From positions 2,418,501 through 2,482,500 of the forward strand of contig JAYKKM010000263.1 in assembly GCA_035772405.1 (NCBI GenBank): DNA of 64,000 nucleotides, in the 5' to 3' direction. The notes under the pieces are model-generated. The model had not been told where the DNA came from. It worked only from the letters and a program-made list of their open reading frames with translations, and ran no database searches. Position 1 is the stretch's first letter. Every line of letters starts with the position of its first letter. A program made the position numbers and the translations under genes. Positions 55,027-64,000 of the stretch are shown one piece after another. Source of the DNA: Chrysogorgia sp. JL179-B06. Lineage: Eukaryota; Cnidaria; Anthozoa; Scleralcyonacea; Chrysogorgiidae.

Positions 55027-55143
55027 AAATAGTTCAACAATAGCTCAAGCGCTTCTATTTCAAAATGTGTGTTCTGTTCTATACGTTTTCCTATAAGCCT
55101 AGACGCCATTTTGTTTGAAAGAAATATGAGCACTGTAATTGGC

Positions 55144-55167
55144 AATGTCCGAAATTTCTGGCCATGA
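55144..55167 (-). repeat. Right TIR of the two-gene transposon
   Basis: AATGTCCGAAATTTCTGGCC followed by ATGA, the inverse of 49118-49141 with one mismatch. Confidence 0.9.
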
Positions 55168-57134
55168 GCCGCCGAAACAGTCCTCAAGCACTTCTACATG
55201 GACGACCTCTTCAAGTCCGAAGAGAGCGAGAAGACATCGCTGTCAAAACCCACGAAAACCTCACCGAGCTATTGTCAAGAGGCGGGTTCCGGTTAACGAA
55301 ATGGTGTAGCAATTCGCGCGATGTTCTGGCTCGTATACCCGAATGCGAACTCGCGCCATCGCTCAAAGGACTTGATTTGGATGGTGAACTTCCTGTGGAA
55401 CGTGCACTTGGTGTAGCCTGGAAAACAGAATCCGATTGCTTCGTTTTCAAGAACAAAACTCGAAAGTCAGCCACTACCCAGAGACAGGTCCTCAGTCTCA
55501 TCGTATATCCTCAGAGCGAAGATATTTCTGCAAAGTTTGTGGCGCACCAAGAGAGACTGGGACGAGAAGATTGGATACAAGGAGCTAGCCCCCTTTGAAG
55601 AATGGTTGCAAGAACTTGATGACCTGGCTTCGTTCAAAGAGCCAAGATTCTATCGAACAGTTCCGGCTAAGCCAGTCAACATCCAAGTCCACGTCTTTGG
55701 CGACGCTTCAGTGGATGCGTTCTGCGCAGTAGCTTACTTCCGGTTCCGGTGTTCAGACGGATCCATCCAGTGTTCCTTCGTGACAGGAAAGACCAGAGTC
55801 GCTCCTCTTCGACAGTTGAGCATCCGGAAGCTCGAACTCCAAGCGGCTGTGATGTGTGTACGTCTGTTGGTGACCGTGAAAGAAGAGCATACCTTAGTAG
55901 CACAGTCCTCCAGTGGATCCACAGTTCGAGTCGTCGTCACCCAACGTTCATAGCTAATCGTGTAGCTGAAATCCAGGACTCGACCACTCCTTCGCACTGG
56001 CGTCATGTCCCTGGTCGTCTCAACGTAGCGGATGACGGTAGCCGTGGACTGCACTCAGCTGAGCTTCACCCAGAATGCCGATGGTTGAACGGGCCGGCCT
56101 TCCTTACCCATCTCCATCACGAGGGCAACAAGCACGTTCGAAACGTCATTCGGCAGGAATTCTGGATCTTGAATTGTCGCGCTGCAATTCGAAAGATTTC
56201 GTTCCAATGTGCCTACTGTCATCGACGAAGAGCTCGACCCCAAACTCCGATGATGGCTAACCTTCCAAGAGAAAGAATGAAAGCGCACTCACTGCCATTT
56301 CGGGCTATTGACGGTGAAACGGTTTCAGAAGACCGAAAACAGATACGGTTGTCTGTTTACCTGTTTGGTGACTCGAGCTGTTCACATCGAAGTGGCACAT
56401 AGCCTGGACATTTCGCTTCGCAGAATGATCTCAAGGAGAGGAAAACCTCAACGAATCCAGTCTGACAACGGCACAAACTTCGTCGGCGCAAATCGAGAGC
56501 TACGCGAATGTCTAGAGAACTGGAACAAAGGCAAAATTCGTGATGAGATGGTGCAGAAAGGAATGGAGTGGCGCTTCAACCCGCCAGCCGTGCCCCACTT
56601 CGGTGGTGTTTGGGAACGACTAGTTCACTCCTGCAAACGAGCGATCAAGGCTGTCGTTGGAAAGCAGATCCTAACCGATGAAGTTTTAGTCACCGTTATG
56701 GTCGAAGTCGAAGGTCTACTGAAGTCGAAGGTACACCGAATCACTTCCTTCTCGGTCGTGCCAACCCAAATTTGCCTCCAGACGTCTTTGTAGATAAGGA
56801 AATTTCTAGTCGACGCCGATGGCGCCAAGCACAGGTCGTCGTAAACCACGTTTGGCAACGGTGGTTGAAAGAGTATATCCCCAACCTGCTGGAAAGATGA
56901 AAGTGGGCCGCACAAACAAGGAACTTGCAAAAAGGCGATCTGGTGCTTGTCGTGGACACGGATTCACCTTGGAGTCTGGCCCCTTGGTCGGGTAATCCGA
57001 CCAATAATCTGTCGTCCAAGCACGAAAGGAGGAACATACGTGCGACCGGTCGCAAAGATTACACTGTTAGAAGAAGCAGTCCAACCTTCAAAATAGTGCG
57101 TGTCCACCCTCGAAGCCGAGGACGAACACGGCAA
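55168..57134 (+). pseudogene. pol: BEL/Pao reverse transcriptase second half, RNase H, integrase
   Basis: Starts AAETVLKHFYMDDLF (catalytic YMDD) right after the transposon end. Then, over several frames: ALGVAWKTESDCFVF, RNase H with VHVFGDASVDAFCAVAYF, a linker RHVPGRLNVADDGSRGL, integrase with CLVTRAVHIEV, IQSDNGTNFVGAN (D) and HFGGVWERLVHSCK (E), and a DUF5641-like end near 56820-57000. At least six frame changes. The first integrase D block is unclear. Confidence 0.85.
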
Positions 57135-57353
57135 TGTTCCGCCCACACGTTAATTACGTACATTTATTTGACTGAATATTAATTATATGTGTATGTGTTG
57201 ATTGATTTATGTTTATCGTCCTAATTCGTTTGATTGTTAGTTTGCGTGACGAGCCTTTAGGGTTCAGTCTCGGTTGTGTGTTTTACTTGTCAACGTTTGT
57301 TAAGATTAGCCAATAGCTATCTTTGAATACCGCGTGATCGTGATATAGTTGTG
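57135..57353 (+). repeat. Truncated 3' LTR of the second BEL/Pao element
   Basis: Starts TGTTCCGCCCACACG and matches the 5' LTR up to GATATAGTTGTG, then stops. The last ~130 bp are missing. Confidence 0.9.
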
Positions 57354-57710
57354 TTCATTTTACCGCATTTAATGACTCAAATATTAATGACGGCTGGTGC
57401 GATGCGTGCATGGCAAATACGTACAGATATAGCAAAGATATGACGTGTTTATCAAGTGTCATTTTGCATATTCACTGCTTTGTGTTTTGTAATGTCACCC
57501 ATGAAAAGTGGATAGAAAAATAAACTCCCAATGAATATATTATTTTCGATACCAGTGTTTGACCTTTGTTTAGCTGTTGTATACATGACACATATACATT
57601 TATATATTTTATTGCTGAAATATTTGTGGCAAAGATTCGCGTCTACCGAAACTGCCGTAATTTTTAATGACGATAAGTTTAGACACCGCATATTCGTATT
57701 AAAATTAATT
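57354..57710. other. Noncoding stretch
   Basis: No gene or clear repeat seen. Confidence 0.4.
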
Positions 57711-58110
57711 TAGTAAAGTTTAGTGTGATACCGAGTATACTTTATGCCGCTGAGAAAAATCGCACTATATCGACAGACGTCAAAAATACGTCTTTATACA
57801 GAAAAATATGAAAGGATATCCTAACTGGAGCCCTAACTCGAATCGTAACTCGGGTTCTTGCTGTCCTCGGTAGAGATGCGCGTTTGGCATTTTTAGTGAA
57901 CGGTTTCAAATTTCGCGAACACAATGATAAATAAGTGGTGTAGAATGCAGAAAATACAATTGTCATGTGAAATAATGAAATTAATATGGAAAATGCCGTT
58001 TTGGAATTTGGACAGGTTATTATATTTGCTGAGATATGCGCGGATAGGATAACGATGCAGGAACTAAGCCAAGGGGAATTGATATTCCACTATTTAGGAA
58101 TACGTTACAA
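57711..58110. repeat. Duplicated block A, first copy
   Basis: Begins TTTAGTAAAGTTTAGTGTGA and ends GGAATACGTTA. A near-identical copy is at 58932-59313, with a few substitutions and small indels. No coding features. Confidence 0.9.
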
Positions 58111-58365
58111 GAACAAGGCAACACTGGATATATTATATCACAGTCAATGTGAATAAAGTTATTCGCGAAGACACAACTACGTGGTTTTATCGTAGAACGA
58201 GGCAACAATTAATATATTATATCACAGACTACAGTCAACGTGAATTGAGTTGTTCTCGAAGACACGACTACGTGGTTTTATCGTAGAACGAGGCAACAAT
58301 ATATTATATCACATGCAGTCAATGTGAATAAAGTTATTCGAAGACACGACTACGGGGTTTTACCA
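58111..58365. repeat. ~80-bp satellite, first array
   Basis: About three units of the pattern ATATATTATATCACAGTCAA, a TGAATAAAGTTATTCG part, GACACGACTACG(G/T)GGTTTTA and GTAGAACGAGGCAACA. The same unit forms the longer array at 60956-61766. Confidence 0.85.
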
Positions 58366-58931
58366 AGCAACGCTTATGAATACTAAAATTATGATTATGT
58401 TATTGAAGACATGTAAGCATGTAACATGTTTTGACACCTAAAATCAATGTAACATCTCCTTCGATCCGTAGTACAATTGGCAATGGTGGGGATGGAGATA
58501 ATTGTTAAGGGTACGTTAGTATAATAAAGTTAGTATAATTGACGGATTGTGAAATTAGTTTAACGACTCGTACCATTTGTACCATCCGTACGGATGGACA
58601 AAAATTTTAAGGGCAGCGTATAGCATAACATCAGTAGACCATTGACGGATCGTAAATCATTTTCACCATCCGTACCATCCGAATATAACATAGAGCATTG
58701 ACGGATCGTGAAGCATTTTCACCATCCGTATCGTTTCGTAATATTGGACATGTATGGCATAACAAGGTAAACATTCTCCCTTGTTGCCACATCCTTTGCA
58801 CAATTGTATTTGCCCACCTTTTCCCGCAAATTGGGTTGTATTGGTTACTCCATATTGAACCTTGAAAGGACAGTGATCCTCAGTACAATGGTAAGATCCT
58901 TTACAGTCGGAAAACCGAACCTGACTATGCC
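58366..58931. repeat. Duplicated block B, first copy
   Basis: Starts CAAGCAACGCTTATGAATAC and is nearly repeated at 61767-62280. The minus strand near 58925-58760 carries part of the same Cys-rich coding piece as the second copy. Block B runs into block A (second copy) at CTATGCCAT|TTAGTAAAG. Confidence 0.85.
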
Positions 58932-59313
58932 ATTTAGTAAAGTTTAGTGTGATACCGAGTATACTTTATGCCGCTGAGAAAAATCGCACTAAAAATCGCA
59001 CTAAATACGTCTTTATACAGAAAAATATGAAAGAAATCCTAATTCGAATCCTAACTCGGGTTCTTGCTGTCCTCAGTAGAGATGCGCGTTTGGCATTTTT
59101 AGTGAACGGTTTCAAATTTCGCGAACACAACGATAAATAAGTGGTGTAGAATGCGGAAAATACAATTGTCATGTGAAATAATGAAATTAATATGGAAAAT
59201 GCCGTTTTGGAATTTGGACAGGTTATTATATTTGCTGAGATATGCACGGATAGGATAACGATGCAGGAACTAAGCCAAGGGGAATTGATATTCCACTATT
59301 TAGGAATACGTTA
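58932..59313. repeat. Duplicated block A, second copy
   Basis: Copy of 57711-58110. After GGAATACGTTA the sequence diverges (TTAATCATAG here, CAAGAACAAG in the first copy). Confidence 0.9.
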
Positions 59314-59387
59314 TTAATCATAGTAAAAATTATAAAAGGGTAAATTTGACTGCAGTAGGTGGCGGCAAACGTTGACGTGTCGAATAA

Positions 59388-60120
59388 GAAAAAATGGCAC
59401 CGGTAAAAATGACAGTGGAATAATGACTGACACGGAAAAAATGGCACCAATTTATATGAAATTTATAAGAGCCTTTGTCAAAAAATAGACATTCAACTAA
59501 TACAGTATATTGCTCAAAATTTAATACATATAACAAGAAATTCACGTTTTACACGTATAATAAACGATTTTAAATATAACTGTTCAATATAATTGTTCGA
59601 ATACAATATAGTGTTCGCTTGACACATCTCTAACTGATATGATTTGGTTTAGTAATCTGGTTTGTATACATGATGCCTCCAAAGCAAAGCTTCATTCCGC
59701 CCTTATTACTTCCAATTACTTCCATTTCGCCACACCGCATGTTTCAAGAATGAAGCCAGAATAACAATCATATGAAACTTTTATCGTATTTATGTGGTTG
59801 GTATGATAATGATTTCTAGAAAGCTAGTACTTCATTGGTTGTTTTCAAAGCGTCAGTACAACGGAAATGATAATTAATTGCAGGATTCAACTATATTGGA
59901 ATTTACTAAATGGAAAACAAGTTATTGAGATGCTAGTTCTATAGAAATTCAGAATTGAAAAGTTTGCATAACTCATTTAATGGATATGTTTTTCTCCGAA
60001 AATGTGTAATGCAAAAATTACAGTTTGAGTTTGATGGGTAGTGCCATTTTTCCATGCCAGTCATTATTCCTGTGCCATTTTTACGGTTGCCATTTTTTCC
60101 GGTGACATTTTTAAGGGTGC
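59388..60120. mobile_element. ~730-bp inverted-repeat element, AAAATGGCACC type
   Basis: The left end (59388-59450) has AAAAATGGCACCGG, GGAATAATGACTG and AAAAAATGGCACC. The right end (60040-60118) is its imperfect inverse (GGTGACATTTTTAAGG, CAGTCATTATTCC). No transposase inside. Confidence 0.6.
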
Positions 60121-60955
60121 TTTTTTTTCAGATCACCATCGAATAAGTGATGACAGAAATGTGAGGAGAGAAATGCTATAGAAGAAAATTGTCACCACGT
60201 TCGCAGATTTGTAGTGACTAGTGAAGTATTTCAAATTTGGCGGACACATGATAAATAGCTGGTATAGAATATAATGGCGATGTCGATGCGGGAACTAATA
60301 GTGCAGCAATAGTATAAACTATAAAAGGGTATATCTTTGAGGAACAGTAAAGGATTCACTAATTGGAGGTGTTTGGGAGTTGGTGGATTTTATTTGAATT
60401 TGAGATTATGCTATTGAGATTGGTTTCTAATTTTAGGTCATGATCATTTGAGGCGATGCGCATTATATTGTTTTCACTCGTCCATACGCGGTCCGTTCGT
60501 GCGTCCCTGCATCCGCATGTTATAGCAACCGCGAATTATGGATAGGCGTATACGCCTCAGCGGTTCAGAATATTTCATAGTTTTAGTGCTATGGAAATGT
60601 GTATATATTTATTGCGCTGTGATGAGATTTAATAGGAAATATTTTACAACTTTTTCTTTGGTTATTTGAGCGGTAGGTTGGTAGCGTAGGATTAAAATAA
60701 GATAAAATTTCGGTTTGTATATTTTATTTGTTTAGCGGTTCCGTGCGGATTGTTGTTGAAATGTTGTGACAGAAGTGCATGTGACGAGGGTTGTGACACG
60801 TAATTGTGGTCCCGCAAGTTGTTTGACACATAAAATCACTGTAACGTGTACTCGCTCCTTAAGTGCTCTAGGAGTGGAGGTATATTCTGTCTATTCGCCA
60901 TAGCGCGAGTCTAATAGACATATATAGTGTATATTTATGTAAATTGTGTGTATTT
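60121..60955. other. Noncoding stretch
   Basis: No gene seen. GT-rich and AT-rich text leads into the satellite array. Confidence 0.4.
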
Positions 60956-61766
60956 AGTAAAGTTGTTCTGGAAGACACGACTACGGGGTTTTATCGCCGT
61001 CAATGTGAATAGAGTTGTTCGCGAAAACACGGCTATGGGTTTTTATCGCCGTCAATGTGAATAGAGTTGCTCGGCTACAATATATTATATCACAGTCAAT
61101 GTGAATAAAGTTGTTTGCGAAGAGATGCGACTACGGGGTTTTACCGAAGAACAAGGCAACACTGGATATATTATATCATAGTCAATAGTAACGTTGTTCG
61201 CGAAGACACGACTACGGGTTTTTATCACCGTCAATGTGAATAGAGTTGCTCGGCTACAATATATTATATCACAGTCAATGTGAATAACGTTGCTTGCGAA
61301 GAGATGCGACTGCGCGGTTTTACCGTAGAACGAGGCAACACTAATATATTTGATATCACAGTCATGATTGTTATTGAAACAGAGGCAAAAATATATTATA
61401 TCACAGTCAATGTGTTAAAGTTATGATTATGTTATTGAAACAGGAGATTGGAAAATATAGTTATATCACAGTGAATGGTAAAGTTAGTTGTTCGCGAAGA
61501 CACGACTATACGGCGTTTTATCGTAGAACGAGGCAACAATATATTATATCACAGTCAATGTGAATAAAGTTATTCGCGAAGACACGACTACGGGGTTTTA
61601 TCGTAGAACGAGGCAACAATTAATATATTATATCACAGTCAACGTGAATTGAGTTGTTCTCGAAGACACGACTACGGGGTTTTATCGTAGAACGAGGCAA
61701 CAATATATTATATCACATGCAGTCAATGTGAATAAAGTTATTCGAAGACACGACTATGGGGTTTTA
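60956..61766. repeat. ~80-bp satellite, main array
   Basis: Around ten diverged units of the same repeat as 58111-58365, each with TATATTATATCACAGTCAA and GAAGACACGACTACGGGGTT. Some units are shortened and keep only the second half. The best-kept units are at the right end. Confidence 0.85.
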
Positions 61767-62280
61767 CCAAGCAACGCTTATGAATACTAAAATTATGATT
61801 ATGTTATTGAAGACATGTAAGCATGTAACATGTTTTGACACCTAAAATCAATGTAACATCTCCTTCGATCTGTAGTACAATTGGCAATGGTGGGGATGGA
61901 GATAATTGTTAAGGGTACGTTAGTATAATAAAGTTAGTATAATTGACGGATTGTGAAATTAGTTTAACGACTCGTACCATTTGTACCATCCGTACGGATG
62001 GACAAAATTTTTAAGGGCAGCGTATAGCATAACATCAGTAGACCATTGACGGATCGTGAATCATTTTCACCATCCGTATCGTTTCGTAATATTGGACATG
62101 TATGGCATACAGGGTAAACATTCTCCCTTGTTGCCACATCCTTTGCACAATTGTATTTGCCCACCTTTTCCCGCGAATTGGGTTGTATTGGTTACTCCAT
62201 ATTGAACCTTGAAAGGACAGTGATCCTCAGTACAATGGTAAGATCCTTTACAGTCGGAAAACCGAACCTGACTATGCCAT
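61767..62280. repeat. Duplicated block B, second copy
   Basis: Near copy of 58366-58928, with a ~50-bp piece missing around GTACCATCCGAATATAAC and a few substitutions. It continues past 62280 into unique Cys-rich coding sequence. Confidence 0.85.
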
Positions 62281-62345
62281 CTTTCCATTCAGAAATGGCT
62301 ATCTTTCGCTGACGTTGTCTCCCATGTGTTGTCCCGTCATCTTCC
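62067..62345 (-). pseudogene. Cys-rich transposon-protein remnant
   Basis: The minus strand reads an acidic start (CDESSEDDG), ISEWKDGIV, then after a frame change DCKGSYHCTEDHCPF, TNTTQFAGKGGQ and LCKGCGNKGECLPC. The pattern CKG-C-CPF-NxxQF-CxxC looks like a zinc-binding domain that I have seen in large transposon proteins of invertebrates. I cannot name the family. A shorter copy lies in block B at ~58760-58925. Confidence 0.4.
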
Positions 62346-62932
62346 GAACTTTCGTCGCAAGAACTCTTGGACTTAATCTCTTTAATACTAAAATCTACAC
62401 TAAAATACTAAAAAGCACAGCATTGTAGTTGTGGTATCAAGCGCGGCTCTGACCGTATGTGTACGTGCACGCCATTCGTACCCATCTTTTTCTCCGGTCG
62501 GACATTTTACATCTACTTCACCGATACTTTTCTGATACAATAAACATGGATGAATCAGTTGAAACAAGAAGGCAGCAAAGAAATGAAAGAGAACGGCAGC
62601 AGGGGAAAGGGAAGTAAGGTTATCGAGACAGAGGCAAACATACACAAAATGGCAGCAAAGAAATGAAAGAACGCTGTAACGTTGACGTCCAAGAACGTGA
62701 ATCGTTATTTTTATTTTCTACATGTAAAGTTACTTCTAGCTTTATATCCTAGCTGTAAACAACAGAGCACATTCACCACAAAACACTTGATGGGTGGCTC
62801 AAGACTCCGCTGACCGGAAGTAGGGATTTGTTGTATCTGCGCGAAGCGCATATACATTGCTATCGTGCAAGTTAGGTTTGTTTGTTTGTGTGTTAGCTTG
62901 TAGCCAATCAGCGATCAGCGCGCTCCGAGAAG
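62346..62932. other. Noncoding stretch
   Basis: No supported gene. Two copies of GGCAGCAAAGAAATGAAAGA lie ~80 bp apart (62569 and 62651). Confidence 0.4.
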
Positions 62933-63018
62933 ATGTCGACAACTTCCGACTTTGATATATTTCGACGCCATTGTTTCAAGAATATTCAAATTATTCAAGA
63001 AGAACTCTTTACAATTCG
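62933..63018 (+). CDS. Candidate first coding exon
   Basis: An ATG opens MSTTSDFDIFRRHCFKNIQI and reads 28 codons to ATTCG|GTAAGT, a strong donor. No matching downstream exon is seen before the window ends, so this may be an isolated exon of a broken gene. The family is unknown. Confidence 0.35.
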
Positions 63019-63167
63019 GTAAGTATTTTTAATATAACTACAATAAATTTGCAAATGTGATCTACAAGAGTCATCGATGTGACGCCAAAAGATTTTTAAA
63101 GCCTCGTTAAAATCAAAATATTCACCCAACATGTGTTTGACCAGATACCACTTTATACAAGAGACTC

Positions 63168-63292
63168 TCAACCTTTTCGGAGGACAATTCAACCTCTAAG
63201 GAGGACAATTCAACCTCTTCGGAGGATTAAACAACCTCTTCGGAGAACAATTCAATTCAACCTCTTCGGAGGACCAGAAAACCTCTTGTATC
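63168..63292. repeat. ~21-bp tandem repeat
   Basis: Five to six copies of CAACCTCTTCGGAGGACAATT with small changes; the inner CTTCGGAG can fold as a short hairpin. Confidence 0.85.
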
Positions 63293-64000
63293 TATGTTGT
63301 AATATGTTATAGAACTATTTTATCTTTATATTCAATTGCATTTTTATGCAACTGTTCAACTTACATTTGTTTAATATTACACATGTTCATGAACTGCTAT
63401 TATTGTGAATAAATTTTGAGAACGGTTACAACACAAGGGTCAAGTGGTCAACAAGGGGGGAATGAGACATCCGCAAATTTGCCACCGGATTTAGTATCCG
63501 GTCGGATAGTGGATAATCTCACTATCCGGCCGGATATTGGATAATTTGTTTTTGACAGTTTTCCAAGGTGTATTAAATTTGTGTTAATTCAAATAAATAT
63601 ATAAAAAATAGCAGTGTTGTGAAAATTACTCAAAAAAAGTAATGAATAAAAATTACAATTACTTCTCTGAAAAAGTAATTATTACAATTACAAATTACTT
63701 TTTCCCAAAAGTAATTAATTACCAATTACTAATTACCTGTCAAAAAGTAATTAATTACCAATTACTTTTAAAATTACTTTTTATGTACACACTTTGAACT
63801 TCACTACGCGGGAAACAGGAAATACGTCCATAATACACTAATACATGAAGTATTACATCTGGTCGTTCGCTGACGTCGCTTATTGGCAACATTACAGGCT
63901 CATTTTAACGAAATAAAATATTCATCACTGTTTTTAAAGTTCAGACTACGAGGAATTTCAAAATGACAAAATGTTTTACAAAATATATGCGAAATAATGC
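63293..64000. other. Noncoding end of window with palindromes and AT repeats
   Basis: 63484-63540 holds ATCCGG palindromes (ATCCGGTCGGATAGTGGATA and inverse-like text). 63610-63785 is a dense run of AAAGTAATTAATTACCAATT-type repeats in both orientations. No gene is seen to 64000. Confidence 0.55.

Larger units (their letters stand above)
49118..55167. mobile_element. 6.05-kb two-gene DNA transposon: chromodomain protein plus RAG1-like-core transposase
   Basis: The ends are 24-bp inverse repeats with one mismatch: TCATGGCCAGAAATTCCGGA.. at 49118-49141 and ..TCCGAAATTTCTGGCCATGA at 55144-55167. The element splits the RT gene of the BEL/Pao copy between its GAKSS block and its YMDD block, which fixes its limits independently. 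The flanks TTTCCCG and GCCGCCG do not give a clear direct target duplication. Inside are two intron-containing genes tail to tail, both apparently intact, with a Harbinger-type MITE (50074-50624) between them and a hAT-type MITE (54847-55026) in the right flank. Confidence 0.9.
45783..57353 (+). mobile_element. Second BEL/Pao LTR retrotransposon, interrupted by a 6-kb transposon
   Basis: The 5' LTR (45783-46134, 352 bp) begins TGTTCCGCCC and ends GATGTTACA. The 3' LTR starts at 57135 and stops abruptly at 57353, missing ~130 bp. Over the shared 219 bp only about three differences are seen. TGGTCCTTATTCGAACCGG (46136-46154) directly after the 5' LTR looks like a tRNA primer site. Removing the insertion at 49118-55167 leaves ~5.5 kb. 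The genes have many frameshifts. Confidence 0.9.

Noticed and set aside
60956..61766. Regularly spaced repeats resembling a CRISPR array
   Set aside because: Units are contiguous diverged satellite copies without unique spacers, in a eukaryotic context without cas genes.

Overview
This window is repeat-dominated eukaryotic DNA from an AT-rich genome. Most genes are fragments of transposable elements, and several contain spliceosomal introns with recognisable GT/AG junctions. The mix points to an invertebrate animal: ISL2EU-type DNA transposon, THAP and YqaJ proteins, DUF6589-like genes, BEL/Pao and Gypsy LTR elements, L2/CR1-like LINEs (one with a 2A peptide), a Penelope-like remnant, and hAT and Harbinger MITEs. 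My best guess is a cnidarian, sponge or other marine invertebrate, but nothing here fixes the species. I saw no rRNA gene, intact tRNA gene, CRISPR array or bacterial operon.

Layout. 1-3.4 kb: a broken ISL2EU-like transposon with a YqaJ nuclease (+) and a THAP/DDE transposase (-) tail to tail, and two small related MITEs between them. 3.4-3.7 kb: a hairpin MITE. 4.8-7.8 kb: a frameshifted DUF6589-like gene cut near its stop by a 709-bp hAT-type element with a perfect 8-bp target duplication. 8-16.8 kb: a three-level nest, with a young BEL/Pao element (near-identical LTRs, TSD TGCAA) inside an L2-like LINE inside a pogo-like MITE. 17.5-20.3 kb: a zinc-finger gene remnant and fold-back repeats. 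21.4-24.9 kb: a minus-strand CR1-like LINE with a 2A motif. 25.1-29.6 kb: a broken DUF6589-N-like gene and a second LINE. 29.8-31.4 kb: Penelope-like and hAT remnants. 32.8-35.4 kb: a broken DDE transposase facing a SAM-domain protein. 35.5-40.8 kb: a rearranged Gypsy element. 41-45.7 kb: MITEs and broken transposon genes. 45.8-57.4 kb: a second BEL/Pao element. 57.7-62.3 kb: duplicated blocks with an ~80-bp satellite.

The most interesting object is 49118-55167. It is a 6.05-kb DNA transposon with 24-bp terminal inverted repeats, inserted in the reverse transcriptase gene of the second BEL/Pao element. It carries two apparently intact, intron-containing genes tail to tail. One encodes a 203-aa chromodomain protein (three exons). 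The other encodes an 856-aa protein (nine exons, all phases consistent) whose acidic and zinc-binding residues fall in the same order as those of the RAG1/Transib catalytic core, with matching spacings at the second-D/CxxC and HxxxxH/E parts. A diverged, broken copy of the same gene pair, in the same tail-to-tail order, lies at 43.2-44.6 kb. The layout resembles ProtoRAG (RAG1-like plus RAG2-like), but the partner here is a chromodomain reader rather than a Kelch/PHD protein.

Across the window, the insertions give a relative order of events: the BEL/Pao element at 45.8 kb came first, then the two-gene transposon, then a Harbinger-type and a hAT-type MITE inside it.
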